Shown piece after piece: positions 1 to 5,898 of a stretch of DNA of 37,073 nucleotides (its first letter is position 1; each line of letters starts with the position of its first letter). Source of the stretch: a virus; IMG/VR virus record IMGVR_UViG_3300030116_005821, positions 1 through 37,073 of that record. The stretch is one strand, 5' to 3'. The notes under the pieces are model-generated. The model was not told the DNA's origin. It was given only the letters and a program-made list of their open reading frames with translations, and did not search any database. Both the position numbers and the translations under genes were made by a program.

Positions 1-224
1 AAAAAGAAATGCCTAAAGAAACTGAAATAACATTATTTGATAAGACTTATAAAGAGTCTGAATTAAATGATGAGCAAAAGGTTATGATTAATCATGTTGC
101 TGACTTAGATAGAAAGATTGGTTCTAGTGAATTTAATCTTCAACAACTAAGGTTTGGCAAACAAGCCTTTGTAGATGCTTTAAGAGTTAGCTTGGAAAAA
201 GATGAAAAAGAAGAAAAAAAATAA
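1..224 (+). CDS. Small acidic phage protein, copy A (5' partial)
   Basis: Hypothetical protein cut by the left edge. The in-frame ATG at 9 would give 71 aa, but the copy at 34734-34964 begins seven codons earlier (MAKKEKE then MPKE), and bases 3-8 here still read K-E in frame, so the true start probably lies outside the window. The core is LFDKTYKESELNDEQ followed by a helical region ending in a charged Lys/Glu tail. It resembles short phage proteins I recall as DUF6447, which is uncertain. The 3' end overlaps the start of the lipoprotein gene in another frame. Function unknown. Confidence 0.75.
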   Translation, partial: KEMPKETEITLFDKTYKESELNDEQKVMINHVADLDRKIGSSEFNLQQLRFGKQAFVDALRVSLEKDEKEEKK

Positions 225-357
225 TTGGGTTACAACAACATCTTACAACATCCCCATAAAGTTTATCTTTGTGGGGTGTTTGCTTTTCACTAGTTGTAGT
301 GGCTGGTCTGTAATGGGTTATTCACTAGATCAAGAATGTACTGAGGTAAAAGAATAA
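202..357 (+). CDS. Small lipoprotein-like membrane protein, copy A
   Basis: A 51-aa protein starting at ATG 202 inside the end of the previous gene. The N-terminus is strongly basic (MKKKKK), followed by a hydrophobic stretch at residues 19-31 that ends in F-T-S-C, a relaxed lipobox. The mature part would be about 20 residues. The stop overlaps the next start (TAATG). The copy at 34948-35088 keeps the basic start, the NWVT.TSYNIPIKF core and a terminal Cys after a hydrophobic run, which supports coding. Beside coiled-coil membrane proteins and an endolysin, an outer-membrane spanin-like lysis role is plausible but unproven. Confidence 0.6.
   Translation: MKKKKKNNWVTTTSYNIPIKFIFVGCLLFTSCSGWSVMGYSLDQECTEVKE
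252..276 (+). ncRNA. Hairpin inside the lipoprotein gene, copy A
   Basis: CCCCATAAAG (252-261) pairs with CTTTGTGGGG (267-276) across a 5-nt loop: a 10-bp stem with one G-U pair, followed by a T-rich stretch. The second copy at 34998-35022 forms an uninterrupted 10-bp stem in the same place. One C-G pair becomes T-A and the G-U pair becomes A-U. It could be a transcription attenuator or processing site. Confidence 0.5.
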
Positions 358-674
358 TGGATTTTATGGCTATATATAGTGAGGCTGGAATGATTGGCGT
401 GGTTGGAGCAATGTTCGTATATCTAGTGGTTTCTCTATCTAATAAATCAGCCAAACAACAAGAACAATTAGAAGATTTAAAAGTAGAAAATAAAGGACAA
501 TCTGAAACATTAGAAAATATGGAGGGTATGATCATAAAATTAATTAACAGATGGAATACTTCTGATGACAAGTTAGATAGAAAGTTTGATGCATTAACAA
601 AAGATGTAAATTCAGTAGATAATCAAATTTCAGAAGTTAAAGGGAGTTTAAGTAGAATTAATGGAAGGCACTAA
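357..674 (+). CDS. Membrane-anchored coiled-coil protein, copy A
   Basis: A 105-aa protein with one predicted membrane segment (residues 11-27, GMIGVVGAMFVYLVVSL) and a charged helical remainder with heptad-like spacing up to the C-terminus. ATG 357 overlaps the lipoprotein stop and the stop overlaps the next ATG at 674. It differs from the copy at 35411-35728 at 8 of 105 positions. A short TM anchor plus coiled coil beside a lipoprotein and an endolysin fits an inner-membrane spanin or a BhlA-like holin. I cannot tell which. Confidence 0.75.
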   Translation: MDFMAIYSEAGMIGVVGAMFVYLVVSLSNKSAKQQEQLEDLKVENKGQSETLENMEGMIIKLINRWNTSDDKLDRKFDALTKDVNSVDNQISEVKGSLSRINGRH

Positions 675-820
675 TGGATAGTTTAAAGGTATCAGGAACA
701 AGTTTTGCAAGTCAAGTAATTGTCTTTATGGATATGCTTCCTTACTTTTTAGGAATAGCTATAGCTGTAATGAATATTATTTATCTGTATTATAAAATAA
801 AAAATGAGAAGGAGTCTTAA
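674..820 (+). CDS. 48-aa single-TM protein, holin candidate, copy A
   Basis: A 48-aa protein. Residues 14-40 form one long hydrophobic segment (IVFMDMLPYFLGIAIAVMN...), followed by a short basic tail KIKNEKES. ATG 674 overlaps the preceding stop and the gene ends directly before the next ATG at 821. The right-end copy (35728-35874) differs at 5 of 48 residues, all conservative or in the tail. Size, topology and position in the lysis-type cluster suggest a pinholin- or holin-like protein. This is inference, with no family motif. Confidence 0.7.
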   Translation: MDSLKVSGTSFASQVIVFMDMLPYFLGIAIAVMNIIYLYYKIKNEKES

Positions 821-997
821 ATGCTTGGAAAAGTAGTAGCAGAATATTTACTAGACGATGAAGTTAAAGCTGATTTAATTGCATCAGTTAATAAGTCTGT
901 TAATGTGCCAATGATCAATGAAAAAACAGAAGCTAAAATCTTAGAAGCTATATGGGAATTATTTGAAATGGCAATTAAAAAAAAGTTGGGGTTATAG
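821..997 (+). CDS. Conserved 58-aa protein, copy A
   Basis: A soluble-looking 58-aa protein (MLGKVVAEYLLDDEV...), mostly alpha-helical by composition and ending in a basic-hydrophobic tail (MAIKKKLGL). It abuts the 48-aa membrane protein and its TAG is followed at once by the next ATG. The copy at 35875-36051 differs at four positions (L2V, V5I, V6I, L10I), so it is under clear constraint. I do not recognise the family. The context suggests an accessory of the lysis cassette or a virion protein. Confidence 0.7.
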   Translation: MLGKVVAEYLLDDEVKADLIASVNKSVNVPMINEKTEAKILEAIWELFEMAIKKKLGL

Positions 998-1207
998 ATG
1001 ACGAATATAATAGTAGCCTTACTCACAACCTCATGTTTGCATGGATCAATCCCAGACATGGTCCAATATCCTGAAAGATACTCTGATGTTTCTTACTCTT
1101 TATATGGTGATGTTAAAAAGAAAAAAAAGAAGGGTAAGAAGATTGGTGGATCGAAAGGTAAAAAGTCTAAGAAAGGTTTTTTCTCTAAGATATTTGGCTC
1201 TAAGTAA
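998..1207 (+). CDS. 69-aa protein with hydrophobic N-terminus and Lys-rich tail, copy A
   Basis: Residues 3-12 are hydrophobic and end in T-T-S-C. A Tyr-rich middle (YPERYSDVSYSLYGDV) leads into a run of lysines and a FFSKIFGSK end. The start follows the preceding TAG and the stop overlaps ATG 1207 (TAATG). The copy at 36052-36261 differs at 6 of 69 positions. The hydrophobic start lacks positive charges, so a lipoprotein assignment is weak. The Lys-rich tail suggests nucleic acid or membrane-surface binding. Function unknown. Confidence 0.7.
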   Translation: MTNIIVALLTTSCLHGSIPDMVQYPERYSDVSYSLYGDVKKKKKKGKKIGGSKGKKSKKGFFSKIFGSK

Positions 1208-1491
1208 TGGCTAAAGATCCTAGACTTAAAAGATTTGGTCTAAGAGGATTTAATAAACCAAAGCGAACTCCTGGACACAAAACTAAAAGCCATATGGTGT
1301 TAGCTAAAGTAGGTAGTAAAGTAAAGTTAATACGCTTTGGTCAACAAGGAGCAAAAACCGCTGGCAAACCTAAAAAGGGAGAGTCAGCAAGGATGAAAGC
1401 TAAACGTAAGTCTTTTAAAGCAAGGCATAGAAAGAACATTGCTAGAGGAAGAATGTCTGCTGCTTATTGGGCTGATAAGGTAAAATGGTAG
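1207..1491 (+). CDS. Small highly basic protein (PRLKRFGLRGFNKPKRTPGH type)
   Basis: A 94-aa protein rich in Lys and Arg, with a recognisable mid region (KVGSKVKLIRFGQQGA, then KPKKGESARMKAKRKSFKAR) and an AAYWADKVKW end. Short basic proteins of this kind are common in marine phages. Their role is not established to my knowledge, though DNA condensation in the head is a common guess. The right-end copy lacks this gene: a 42-aa and a 112-aa basic gene (36261-36731) occupy the equivalent slot, so this is a cassette-swap position. Confidence 0.75.
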   Translation: MAKDPRLKRFGLRGFNKPKRTPGHKTKSHMVLAKVGSKVKLIRFGQQGAKTAGKPKKGESARMKAKRKSFKARHRKNIARGRMSAAYWADKVKW

Positions 1492-1495
1492 AGTT

Positions 1496-1639
1496 ATGAA
1501 AGTAAAAGCACCAAAAGGTTATCATTGGATGAAGAAAGGAAAAAGTTATCGTTTAATGAAGAATCCTAGAAGTGGATATAAAAAACACAAAGGAGCTTCT
1601 TTATACGCTAATTTTAGTGTACAAAAAAGACATGGCTAA
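1496..1639 (+). CDS. Small basic protein (KAPKGYHWMK), 47 aa, copy A
   Basis: Starts at ATG 1496 and ends at TAA 1637-1639. Translation begins MKVKAPKGYHWMKKGKSYRL and contains YKKHKGASLYANFSVQ. The gene at 36728-36892 encodes the same architecture (VKAP.GYHWMK.G.SY.LMK ... HRGAS..ANF.VQ), which proves this short ORF is real. It is strongly basic. Its last 8 bases overlap the next gene. It is probably a DNA-binding or packaged basic protein, with unknown role. Confidence 0.75.
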   Translation: MKVKAPKGYHWMKKGKSYRLMKNPRSGYKKHKGASLYANFSVQKRHG

Positions 1640-1814
1640 ACGTAAAAAATCAACTGTAAATAAAGCTGGTAATTATACAAAACCAGCATTAAGAAAAAGA
1701 TTATTCTATAGAATTAAAGCTGGTAGTAAGGGGGGTAGGGCTGGACAATGGTCTGCAAGAAAAGCCCAGATGTTAGCTCGTGCTTATAAAAAAGCTGGGG
1801 GTGGATATAGATAA
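1632..1814 (+). CDS. Small basic protein (KAGNYTKPALRKRLF family)
   Basis: A 60-aa protein starting at ATG 1632 (MAKRKKSTV), preferred over the in-frame ATG 60 bases upstream because that extension reads across the previous gene. The body KAGNYTKPALRKRLF, GSKGGRAGQWSARKAQMLA and the GGGYR end resemble a family often seen in marine phage genomes, which I recall as DUF5872 without certainty. It is very basic and compact. The stop overlaps the next ATG (TAATG). A structural or DNA-binding role is guessed from charge alone. Confidence 0.75.
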   Translation: MAKRKKSTVNKAGNYTKPALRKRLFYRIKAGSKGGRAGQWSARKAQMLARAYKKAGGGYR

Positions 1815-2062
1815 TGGCACTTAAAAAATCACAGAAAAGCTTAAAAAGATGGACCGCTCAAAAGTGGGATTACATTACCAAGTCTGATAAGAAAAAACCT
1901 CGTAGAAAAAGAGGACGTTACTTACCAGCTAGTGTAAGAAAATCACTTACCGCCAGTCAAAAAGCTTACGAAAACAGACGTAAAAGAAGAGCAAGTAAAG
2001 CTGGAAAGCAATTTGCTAAATATAGTAAATCAACTGCAAGGAAAGTTAGGAGGGCTAGATAA
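1814..2062 (+). CDS. Small basic protein, 82 aa
   Basis: A Lys/Arg-rich protein with many basic pairs and triplets (KKPRRKRGRY, ENRRKRRASK, ARKVRRAR) and few acidic residues. TAATG overlaps couple it to the genes on both sides. I recognise no family. It lies between other basic mini-genes and the endolysin, so it belongs to the same late cluster. The charge pattern fits a histone- or protamine-like packaged protein, which is inference only. Confidence 0.65.
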   Translation: MALKKSQKSLKRWTAQKWDYITKSDKKKPRRKRGRYLPASVRKSLTASQKAYENRRKRRASKAGKQFAKYSKSTARKVRRAR

Positions 2063-2145
2063 TGCCATATCATCACGGGGGAAAGGGTATGAAGAAAAAA
2101 GGGAAGAAGAAGAAAAATATGTTTAAAAGAAAGAAGAAAAGATAA
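2062..2145 (+). CDS. 27-aa Lys-rich miniprotein
   Basis: A tiny ORF reading MPYHHGGKGMKKKG... and ending in a run of Lys/Arg. Both its start (TAATG with the previous gene) and its stop (TAATG with the endolysin) use the overlap coupling found throughout this cluster, and this is the main reason to call it. The MPYH.GKGM opening resembles short marine-phage proteins I have seen. At least 14 of its 27 residues are basic. Function unknown. Confidence 0.6.
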   Translation: MPYHHGGKGMKKKGKKKKNMFKRKKKR

Positions 2146-2522
2146 TGTATAAGTTTGGCAAGCGGAGTCGAGAAAGACTCAGAGGGGTGGATGCAAGACT
2201 AATAAACGTATTAAATGAACTCATTAAAATGATGGATGTGACAGTTATTGAAGGGCTTCGCTCTGCTGAACGTCAAAAAGAATTATTAGCTAAGGGAGCT
2301 ACAAAAGTAAAGTATTCTAAACATATGGAGGGTAAGGCTGTCGATATTGCTCCCTATCCAATAGATTGGGAAGACAGAGATCGTTTTTATTATATGGGAG
2401 GAATGGTAAGAGGTATAGGAAAACAACTAGGAATTGATATAAGGTTTGGCGGAGACTGGGATAGTGATGGAGAAACCAAAGACAATAATTTCGATGATTT
2501 AGTTCATATAGAGCTAAGATAG
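2145..2522 (+). CDS. Endolysin, M15-family peptidase (VanY/L-Ala-D-Glu type)
   Basis: A 125-aa zinc peptidase that cleaves peptide cross-links of peptidoglycan to release progeny. The M15 signature is complete: E36GLRS, then S-K-H60-M-E-G-K-A-V-D67 (first zinc ligands), and D-D-L-V-H121-I-E near the C-terminus (third ligand). Length is typical for single-domain phage M15 endolysins, and there is no cell-wall-binding domain or signal peptide, so release would need a holin. The small membrane proteins at 357-820 are candidates. ATG 2145 overlaps the preceding stop. Confidence 0.9.
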   Translation: MYKFGKRSRERLRGVDARLINVLNELIKMMDVTVIEGLRSAERQKELLAKGATKVKYSKHMEGKAVDIAPYPIDWEDRDRFYYMGGMVRGIGKQLGIDIRFGGDWDSDGETKDNNFDDLVHIELR

Positions 2523-2562
2523 TATTGTCTAAGAAGCCTTTTATCTGTAAATTAGGAACAAT

Positions 2563-3510
2563 ATGACTTATTGCACACACAGAGACTTAAAAGACATATA
2601 CCCAGCAATAGATGAGTTTGATACTAAGACTCCTTTGTATGGGTTTGTTGTACATAGTGGTAGTTTATATAGAGCAGATAATACAGGTTTAGTAACTCAG
2701 TTATTTGCAAATGGTCAAGATTTAGGATCTGCTCAAGCAAATAGTGGAGCAGTTACTGCAAATGGACATTGGTTTTATGAATCATCACTAGATGCAACCT
2801 ATTACTATAATAGCACCACAAATCCAAATGATATGCTTATTGAATCTGGAGATGATTGGGCTACTGTTATAACACGATACATATCTAATGCAACTAAGTA
2901 TTTAGATTCTAGATTAGATGGCAAACTTCCTAGAAAACAATTTAAAGACCAAGATGGTAATTACGATTATATACTCGTAAGAACTACAGCACTATTAGCA
3001 TGTACTTTTTTAATTCGTGCATCTCAACCTACTTCTGAAGTAGCAGAGGCTTTATTCAATGAGGCTGAAACAAACATTCAATCTCTTAATTTAGGCACAA
3101 CTAAACTATCTTGGCAAACAACTGGTGATGCATCTCAAGGTGTAGTAAGAGAACAAACAGTAAATGGAAACATTCGTATTGTGGACACTAGAGGTGAGTA
3201 TTCAGGTGTATATGATAGGATAGGTGTAAAAATAACAACTGCTGGGGCATTAGGTACTGCAAAGTATTCATTCTGGGAATCTGACTCTAATAATTTAGGT
3301 GCAGAAAGAATGAATAATGGAGAAAGTGCTAACTATAGTGATTTTATCAAAGGAGACTATCAACCAGTAGGAAGAGGTTTATATGCTCGTTTTGCTGGAG
3401 ATACAGGAGACACCGCAACATTAAATGATTTTTGGGAGATTGAAGTTCATGGTAGAAATGAAACAACTGATATGGGGATACCAGCTTCAATTAGAATGAC
3501 AAGGCGATGA
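2563..3510 (+). CDS. Head-tail connector, Mu gp36-like (DUF1320) with extra domains
   Basis: The N-terminus MTYCTHRDLKDIYPAI and a later segment WATVITRYISNATKYLDSRL match the two halves of the DUF1320/gp36 connector fold, which bridges portal and tail. Between them (about residues 18-100) lies an inserted Ser/Asn/Tyr-rich stretch. After about residue 190 a beta-rich extension of some 120 residues ends in PASIRMTRR. Family members are usually nearer 140 aa, so this 315-aa version is enlarged. It is the first gene of the tail run. Confidence 0.75.
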   Translation: MTYCTHRDLKDIYPAIDEFDTKTPLYGFVVHSGSLYRADNTGLVTQLFANGQDLGSAQANSGAVTANGHWFYESSLDATYYYNSTTNPNDMLIESGDDWATVITRYISNATKYLDSRLDGKLPRKQFKDQDGNYDYILVRTTALLACTFLIRASQPTSEVAEALFNEAETNIQSLNLGTTKLSWQTTGDASQGVVREQTVNGNIRIVDTRGEYSGVYDRIGVKITTAGALGTAKYSFWESDSNNLGAERMNNGESANYSDFIKGDYQPVGRGLYARFAGDTGDTATLNDFWEIEVHGRNETTDMGIPASIRMTRR

Positions 3511-3519
3511 TAATAACCA

Positions 3520-4017
3520 ATGGCAAATTCATGGAATTTTATAAATTCAAATTTTGAAGATGAAACTCGTGTTTATAATAGATTACCAAGAGTAGTTGTG
3601 AATATTTGGGATGATAAGATTTTAGATACAATCAGAACTTTTTTAAGAACTGATTTTGCTGGTAATATGGCTATATATACTGGCAACTTTAAAGATATGG
3701 GTAATCAATCTATTCGATTAAATCCAGTTAGATGTGAGTTAATACAACAGCTTTCTGCTGGAGAAATAAGGGAATATGAATTGGATATATCCTATACTTT
3801 TAAAGAAAATAATGTTAAAAGAGATGCTTGGGAACATATACTTCGACAAGTATCTACAATAGAGGCTGTATTCCATGAAAACAGAAATAACACCTTCTTT
3901 AATGGCAGACTAGAAGAATGTCGCATTAATGAAAAAGAAACTGCTGAAGAGGCAGTAGAAGGTTTAAATGTTATGAGATGGACATGGAAAGGCATGTTTT
4001 TAGGAAACATATCATAA
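3520..4017 (+). CDS. Tail terminator/completion protein
   Basis: A 165-aa protein with alternating beta and helix character (RLPRVVVNIW, REYELDISYTFK) and a W-rich end. Size and position, directly after the connector and before the tail tube, match the phage tail terminator that caps the tube and joins it to the head. No catalytic motif is expected. The assignment rests on order and length rather than a diagnostic motif. HK97 gp10- or Mu gpG-like roles are less likely because a gpG-like gene lies at 26250. Confidence 0.6.
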   Translation: MANSWNFINSNFEDETRVYNRLPRVVVNIWDDKILDTIRTFLRTDFAGNMAIYTGNFKDMGNQSIRLNPVRCELIQQLSAGEIREYELDISYTFKENNVKRDAWEHILRQVSTIEAVFHENRNNTFFNGRLEECRINEKETAEEAVEGLNVMRWTWKGMFLGNIS

Positions 4018-4035
4018 AGTAATAAGGAATAGGAT

Positions 4036-4209
4036 ATGAAAATTAAACTCAAAGATGCAGATACAATACTTCCTAATTGTTGGAAGTCTTGTGGAGCAAC
4101 CCATGAAGAGTGGCAGAGTTTACAAAGTGGAAAAGCCATTGAAGTAAATAATGTTGCTGAATCAATAGAAAACTTAGTAACAATAATAAAATCCAAAGGA
4201 GCTAAATAA
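4036..4209 (+). CDS. 57-aa hypothetical protein between terminator and tail tube
   Basis: ATG 4036 is preceded by AAGGAATAGGAT and the stop overlaps the tail-tube start (TAATG at 4207-4211). Translation begins MKIKLKDADTILPNCWKSCG and continues with a mixed-charge helical part. It carries two cysteines close together (NCWKSC). It occupies the only gap between two structural genes and has the right coupling, so I regard it as real. Function unknown. Confidence 0.65.
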   Translation: MKIKLKDADTILPNCWKSCGATHEEWQSLQSGKAIEVNNVAESIENLVTIIKSKGAK

Positions 4210-5201
4210 TGGCTGTATCAGCAAAAGTTTTTTCACCAAAAGAATGGAAAGTAGCACTTATTTCAGATGCAACAAACGCTGGAGATACTGGAATAGGATC
4301 AACTATGCTACAATTAGATGTTGACTCTATAGGAATGCCTTCTTTAAATCCCAATCAAGTTTTAGATGTAAGAAGTGGAGCTGGGAGGACATTTAAAGAT
4401 GAAGATTTTTTTCAAGATAATGTTTTAAGAGTAGCTGAAATTTCATTATCAGGAACATTACATAGTGATGCAGCACATAAACAATTATTACGAAATATAA
4501 CAAATAATACAAACACACAAGATGGAGTGGTAGATTCAAACCATACAGGAACAGATCAAAGATATGGAGCAGCAGTTACCAATAACTGTTCTTCTCTAAC
4601 ATTAGTTATGCAACCCTCTGACGTAACTAATCAAAGAGGTTTAGAATTTTTTGGATGTGTTGTTACTAGCTTTTCTATATCAGCAGATGCTAATACAGAG
4701 GGTGGTAGATATAAGTTTTCTGCTACATTGCAAACAGGTAAAAAACCAGACTTAGCTTCAACCGCAGAACCGACAATTACCCCATATCTAAACACAGATA
4801 TTCCTGTGCTTTCAAATGGTAGTGGTATTAAAGTTATGAATAAAGAAGTTGTACTAAGTACATTTACAACAACTATAGAACACCCAGCGGTGTTTTCTGG
4901 AATTACAACAACAGGTTATGAGGTTGTAGGAAGAGGTCCAGAAATAGCAGTTACTACTGAAGCTCAAGTTAAGTATGATGCAGAAACTAAAACGATGATA
5001 AATGATTATGATACTCAAACAGGAGCAAACACATCTAATTCTTTTGTTATTACAAATAATAATGCTTTTGGAGTTATGATTCATAATGCAGTATATACAA
5101 ATGTTGCTTTATCTGAAGGCGATATGATGATGTTAGATGTTGCTATGAAAGCAGTAGATGACGGAACTGATGCTCTCGTCACAGTTGATGTAACATCATA
5201 A
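4209..5201 (+). CDS. Major tail (tube) protein
   Basis: A 330-aa beta-rich protein with Thr/Ser/Asn-rich loops, typical of tail tube subunits. Segments such as ISADANTEGGRYKFSATLQTG and a C-terminal MMMLDVAMKAVDDG repeat the strand-turn pattern of tube folds. It sits between the terminator and the tail assembly chaperones, the canonical location for this gene. The start overlaps the preceding stop and its own stop overlaps the chaperone start at 5201. Confidence 0.7.
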   Translation: MAVSAKVFSPKEWKVALISDATNAGDTGIGSTMLQLDVDSIGMPSLNPNQVLDVRSGAGRTFKDEDFFQDNVLRVAEISLSGTLHSDAAHKQLLRNITNNTNTQDGVVDSNHTGTDQRYGAAVTNNCSSLTLVMQPSDVTNQRGLEFFGCVVTSFSISADANTEGGRYKFSATLQTGKKPDLASTAEPTITPYLNTDIPVLSNGSGIKVMNKEVVLSTFTTTIEHPAVFSGITTTGYEVVGRGPEIAVTTEAQVKYDAETKTMINDYDTQTGANTSNSFVITNNNAFGVMIHNAVYTNVALSEGDMMMLDVAMKAVDDGTDALVTVDVTS

Positions 5202-5464
5202 TGAAGACTCATAAATTGTCTACTAATAAAGAAGTCAAGCTAAAAGAAATGTCTGTAGACGACATGGACTACTGTAATGACTTACCTCAAATGAGATATG
5301 AGAACGATCAGATTGTTGCAATTACAAACCTAGCAAAAGCAAGAACTGCTTGGATTCGTAAAGGTGTAGAAGGTGCTGATGATGCTTTTATCAAATCATT
5401 AACAGACGAAGAGAAAAATGAGTTATCATTGGCAATCCAAGAGTATCAACGCTTGGGGGAGTAG
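5201..5464 (+). CDS. Tail assembly chaperone, gpG-like (zero frame)
   Basis: An 87-aa acidic helical protein just upstream of the tape measure gene, the hallmark position of lambda gpG-type chaperones that coat the tape measure during tail assembly. It ends ...EYQRLGE followed by TAG 5462-5464. Just before the stop the message has five Gs (5455-5459), and the -1 frame is open from 5422 to 5898. It therefore probably yields both this short form and a longer gpGT-like fusion. Confidence 0.75.
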   Translation: MKTHKLSTNKEVKLKEMSVDDMDYCNDLPQMRYENDQIVAITNLAKARTAWIRKGVEGADDAFIKSLTDEEKNELSLAIQEYQRLGE

Positions 5465-5898
5465 AAGCCCTCACATTAGAGTACAATCTTTTAATCAAAG
5501 AAAGATGTGAGGGATGTATGTATCATACATACCCTTATAAGGCTCAAATTCCTGTCTTAATCGATGGATCGTATCAAAAGCGTACCTTTACATCAAATGA
5601 TGATGTTTGGGCTGTTATTGACTTAATTATAGCAGAAACAAAACAAGCAAATTTAGAGGGCGGTAGCTTTAGTATCGGTTCATCGGTAATGGCTCAACTG
5701 CCCTTTTTTGCATGCTCTAATATTATGGCAGATGCTCAATCTCAAAAAGATATATCTAGATATGTATACTGTAGAGATAATAATGTAGCTCCTTATCCTG
5801 GTACTTATGGAGAGCAACCACATAAATGGATAGAAAAAAGCTTTGTAATCAATAATATTATACAGAAAGAAAAAGCAAAGGCGATGAAAAATGGCTGA
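5422..5898 (+). CDS. gpT-like chaperone extension, made by -1 frameshift
   Basis: The open frame runs from just after a stop at 5419-5421 to TGA 5896-5898. Its useful part begins at the G-run, reading VEALTLEYNLLIKERCEGC before the first ATG at 5518. This protein-like extension without its own start argues for expression as a fusion with the preceding ORF, about 232 aa in total. An independent start at ATG 5518 is possible, since GAGGG lies close upstream. Two Cys pairs (ERCEGC) are notable. It overlaps the tape measure start by 8 bases. Confidence 0.65.
   Translation, partial: VIIGNPRVSTLGGVEALTLEYNLLIKERCEGCMYHTYPYKAQIPVLIDGSYQKRTFTSNDDVWAVIDLIIAETKQANLEGGSFSIGSSVMAQLPFFACSNIMADAQSQKDISRYVYCRDNNVAPYPGTYGEQPHKWIEKSFVINNIIQKEKAKAMKNG
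5453..5464 (+). other. Probable -1 ribosomal frameshift site
   Basis: Zero-frame codons read TTG GGG GAG TAG. A ribosome holding GGG in the P site can slip back one base and still pair with GGG, then continue GGA GTA GAA GCC. The stop codon directly downstream is typical of such sites. The run is not a perfect X-XXY-YYZ heptamer, so efficiency cannot be judged from sequence. Position and phase match the conserved frameshift of dsDNA phage tail chaperones. Confidence 0.6.

Larger units (their letters stand above)
1..1639. repeat. Terminal homologous block, copy A
   Basis: This end carries the same ordered genes as 34734-36892: small acidic protein, lipoprotein, TM/coiled-coil protein, 48-aa TM protein, 58-aa protein and 69-aa Lys-rich protein, then after a swapped segment a 47-aa GYHWMK protein. 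The inner ATG at 9 matches the one at 34755, an offset of 34,746. Protein differences are few (3 in the first 64 residues of the first gene, 8 of 105 in the coiled-coil protein) while silent DNA changes are common. It is therefore a diverged homologue, not an exact terminal repeat. Confidence 0.9.

Noticed and set aside
1572-1631. A 20-codon N-terminal extension of the KAGNYTKP basic protein
   Set aside because: It reads across the well-supported 47-aa gene. ATG 1632 gives the usual MAKRKK start.
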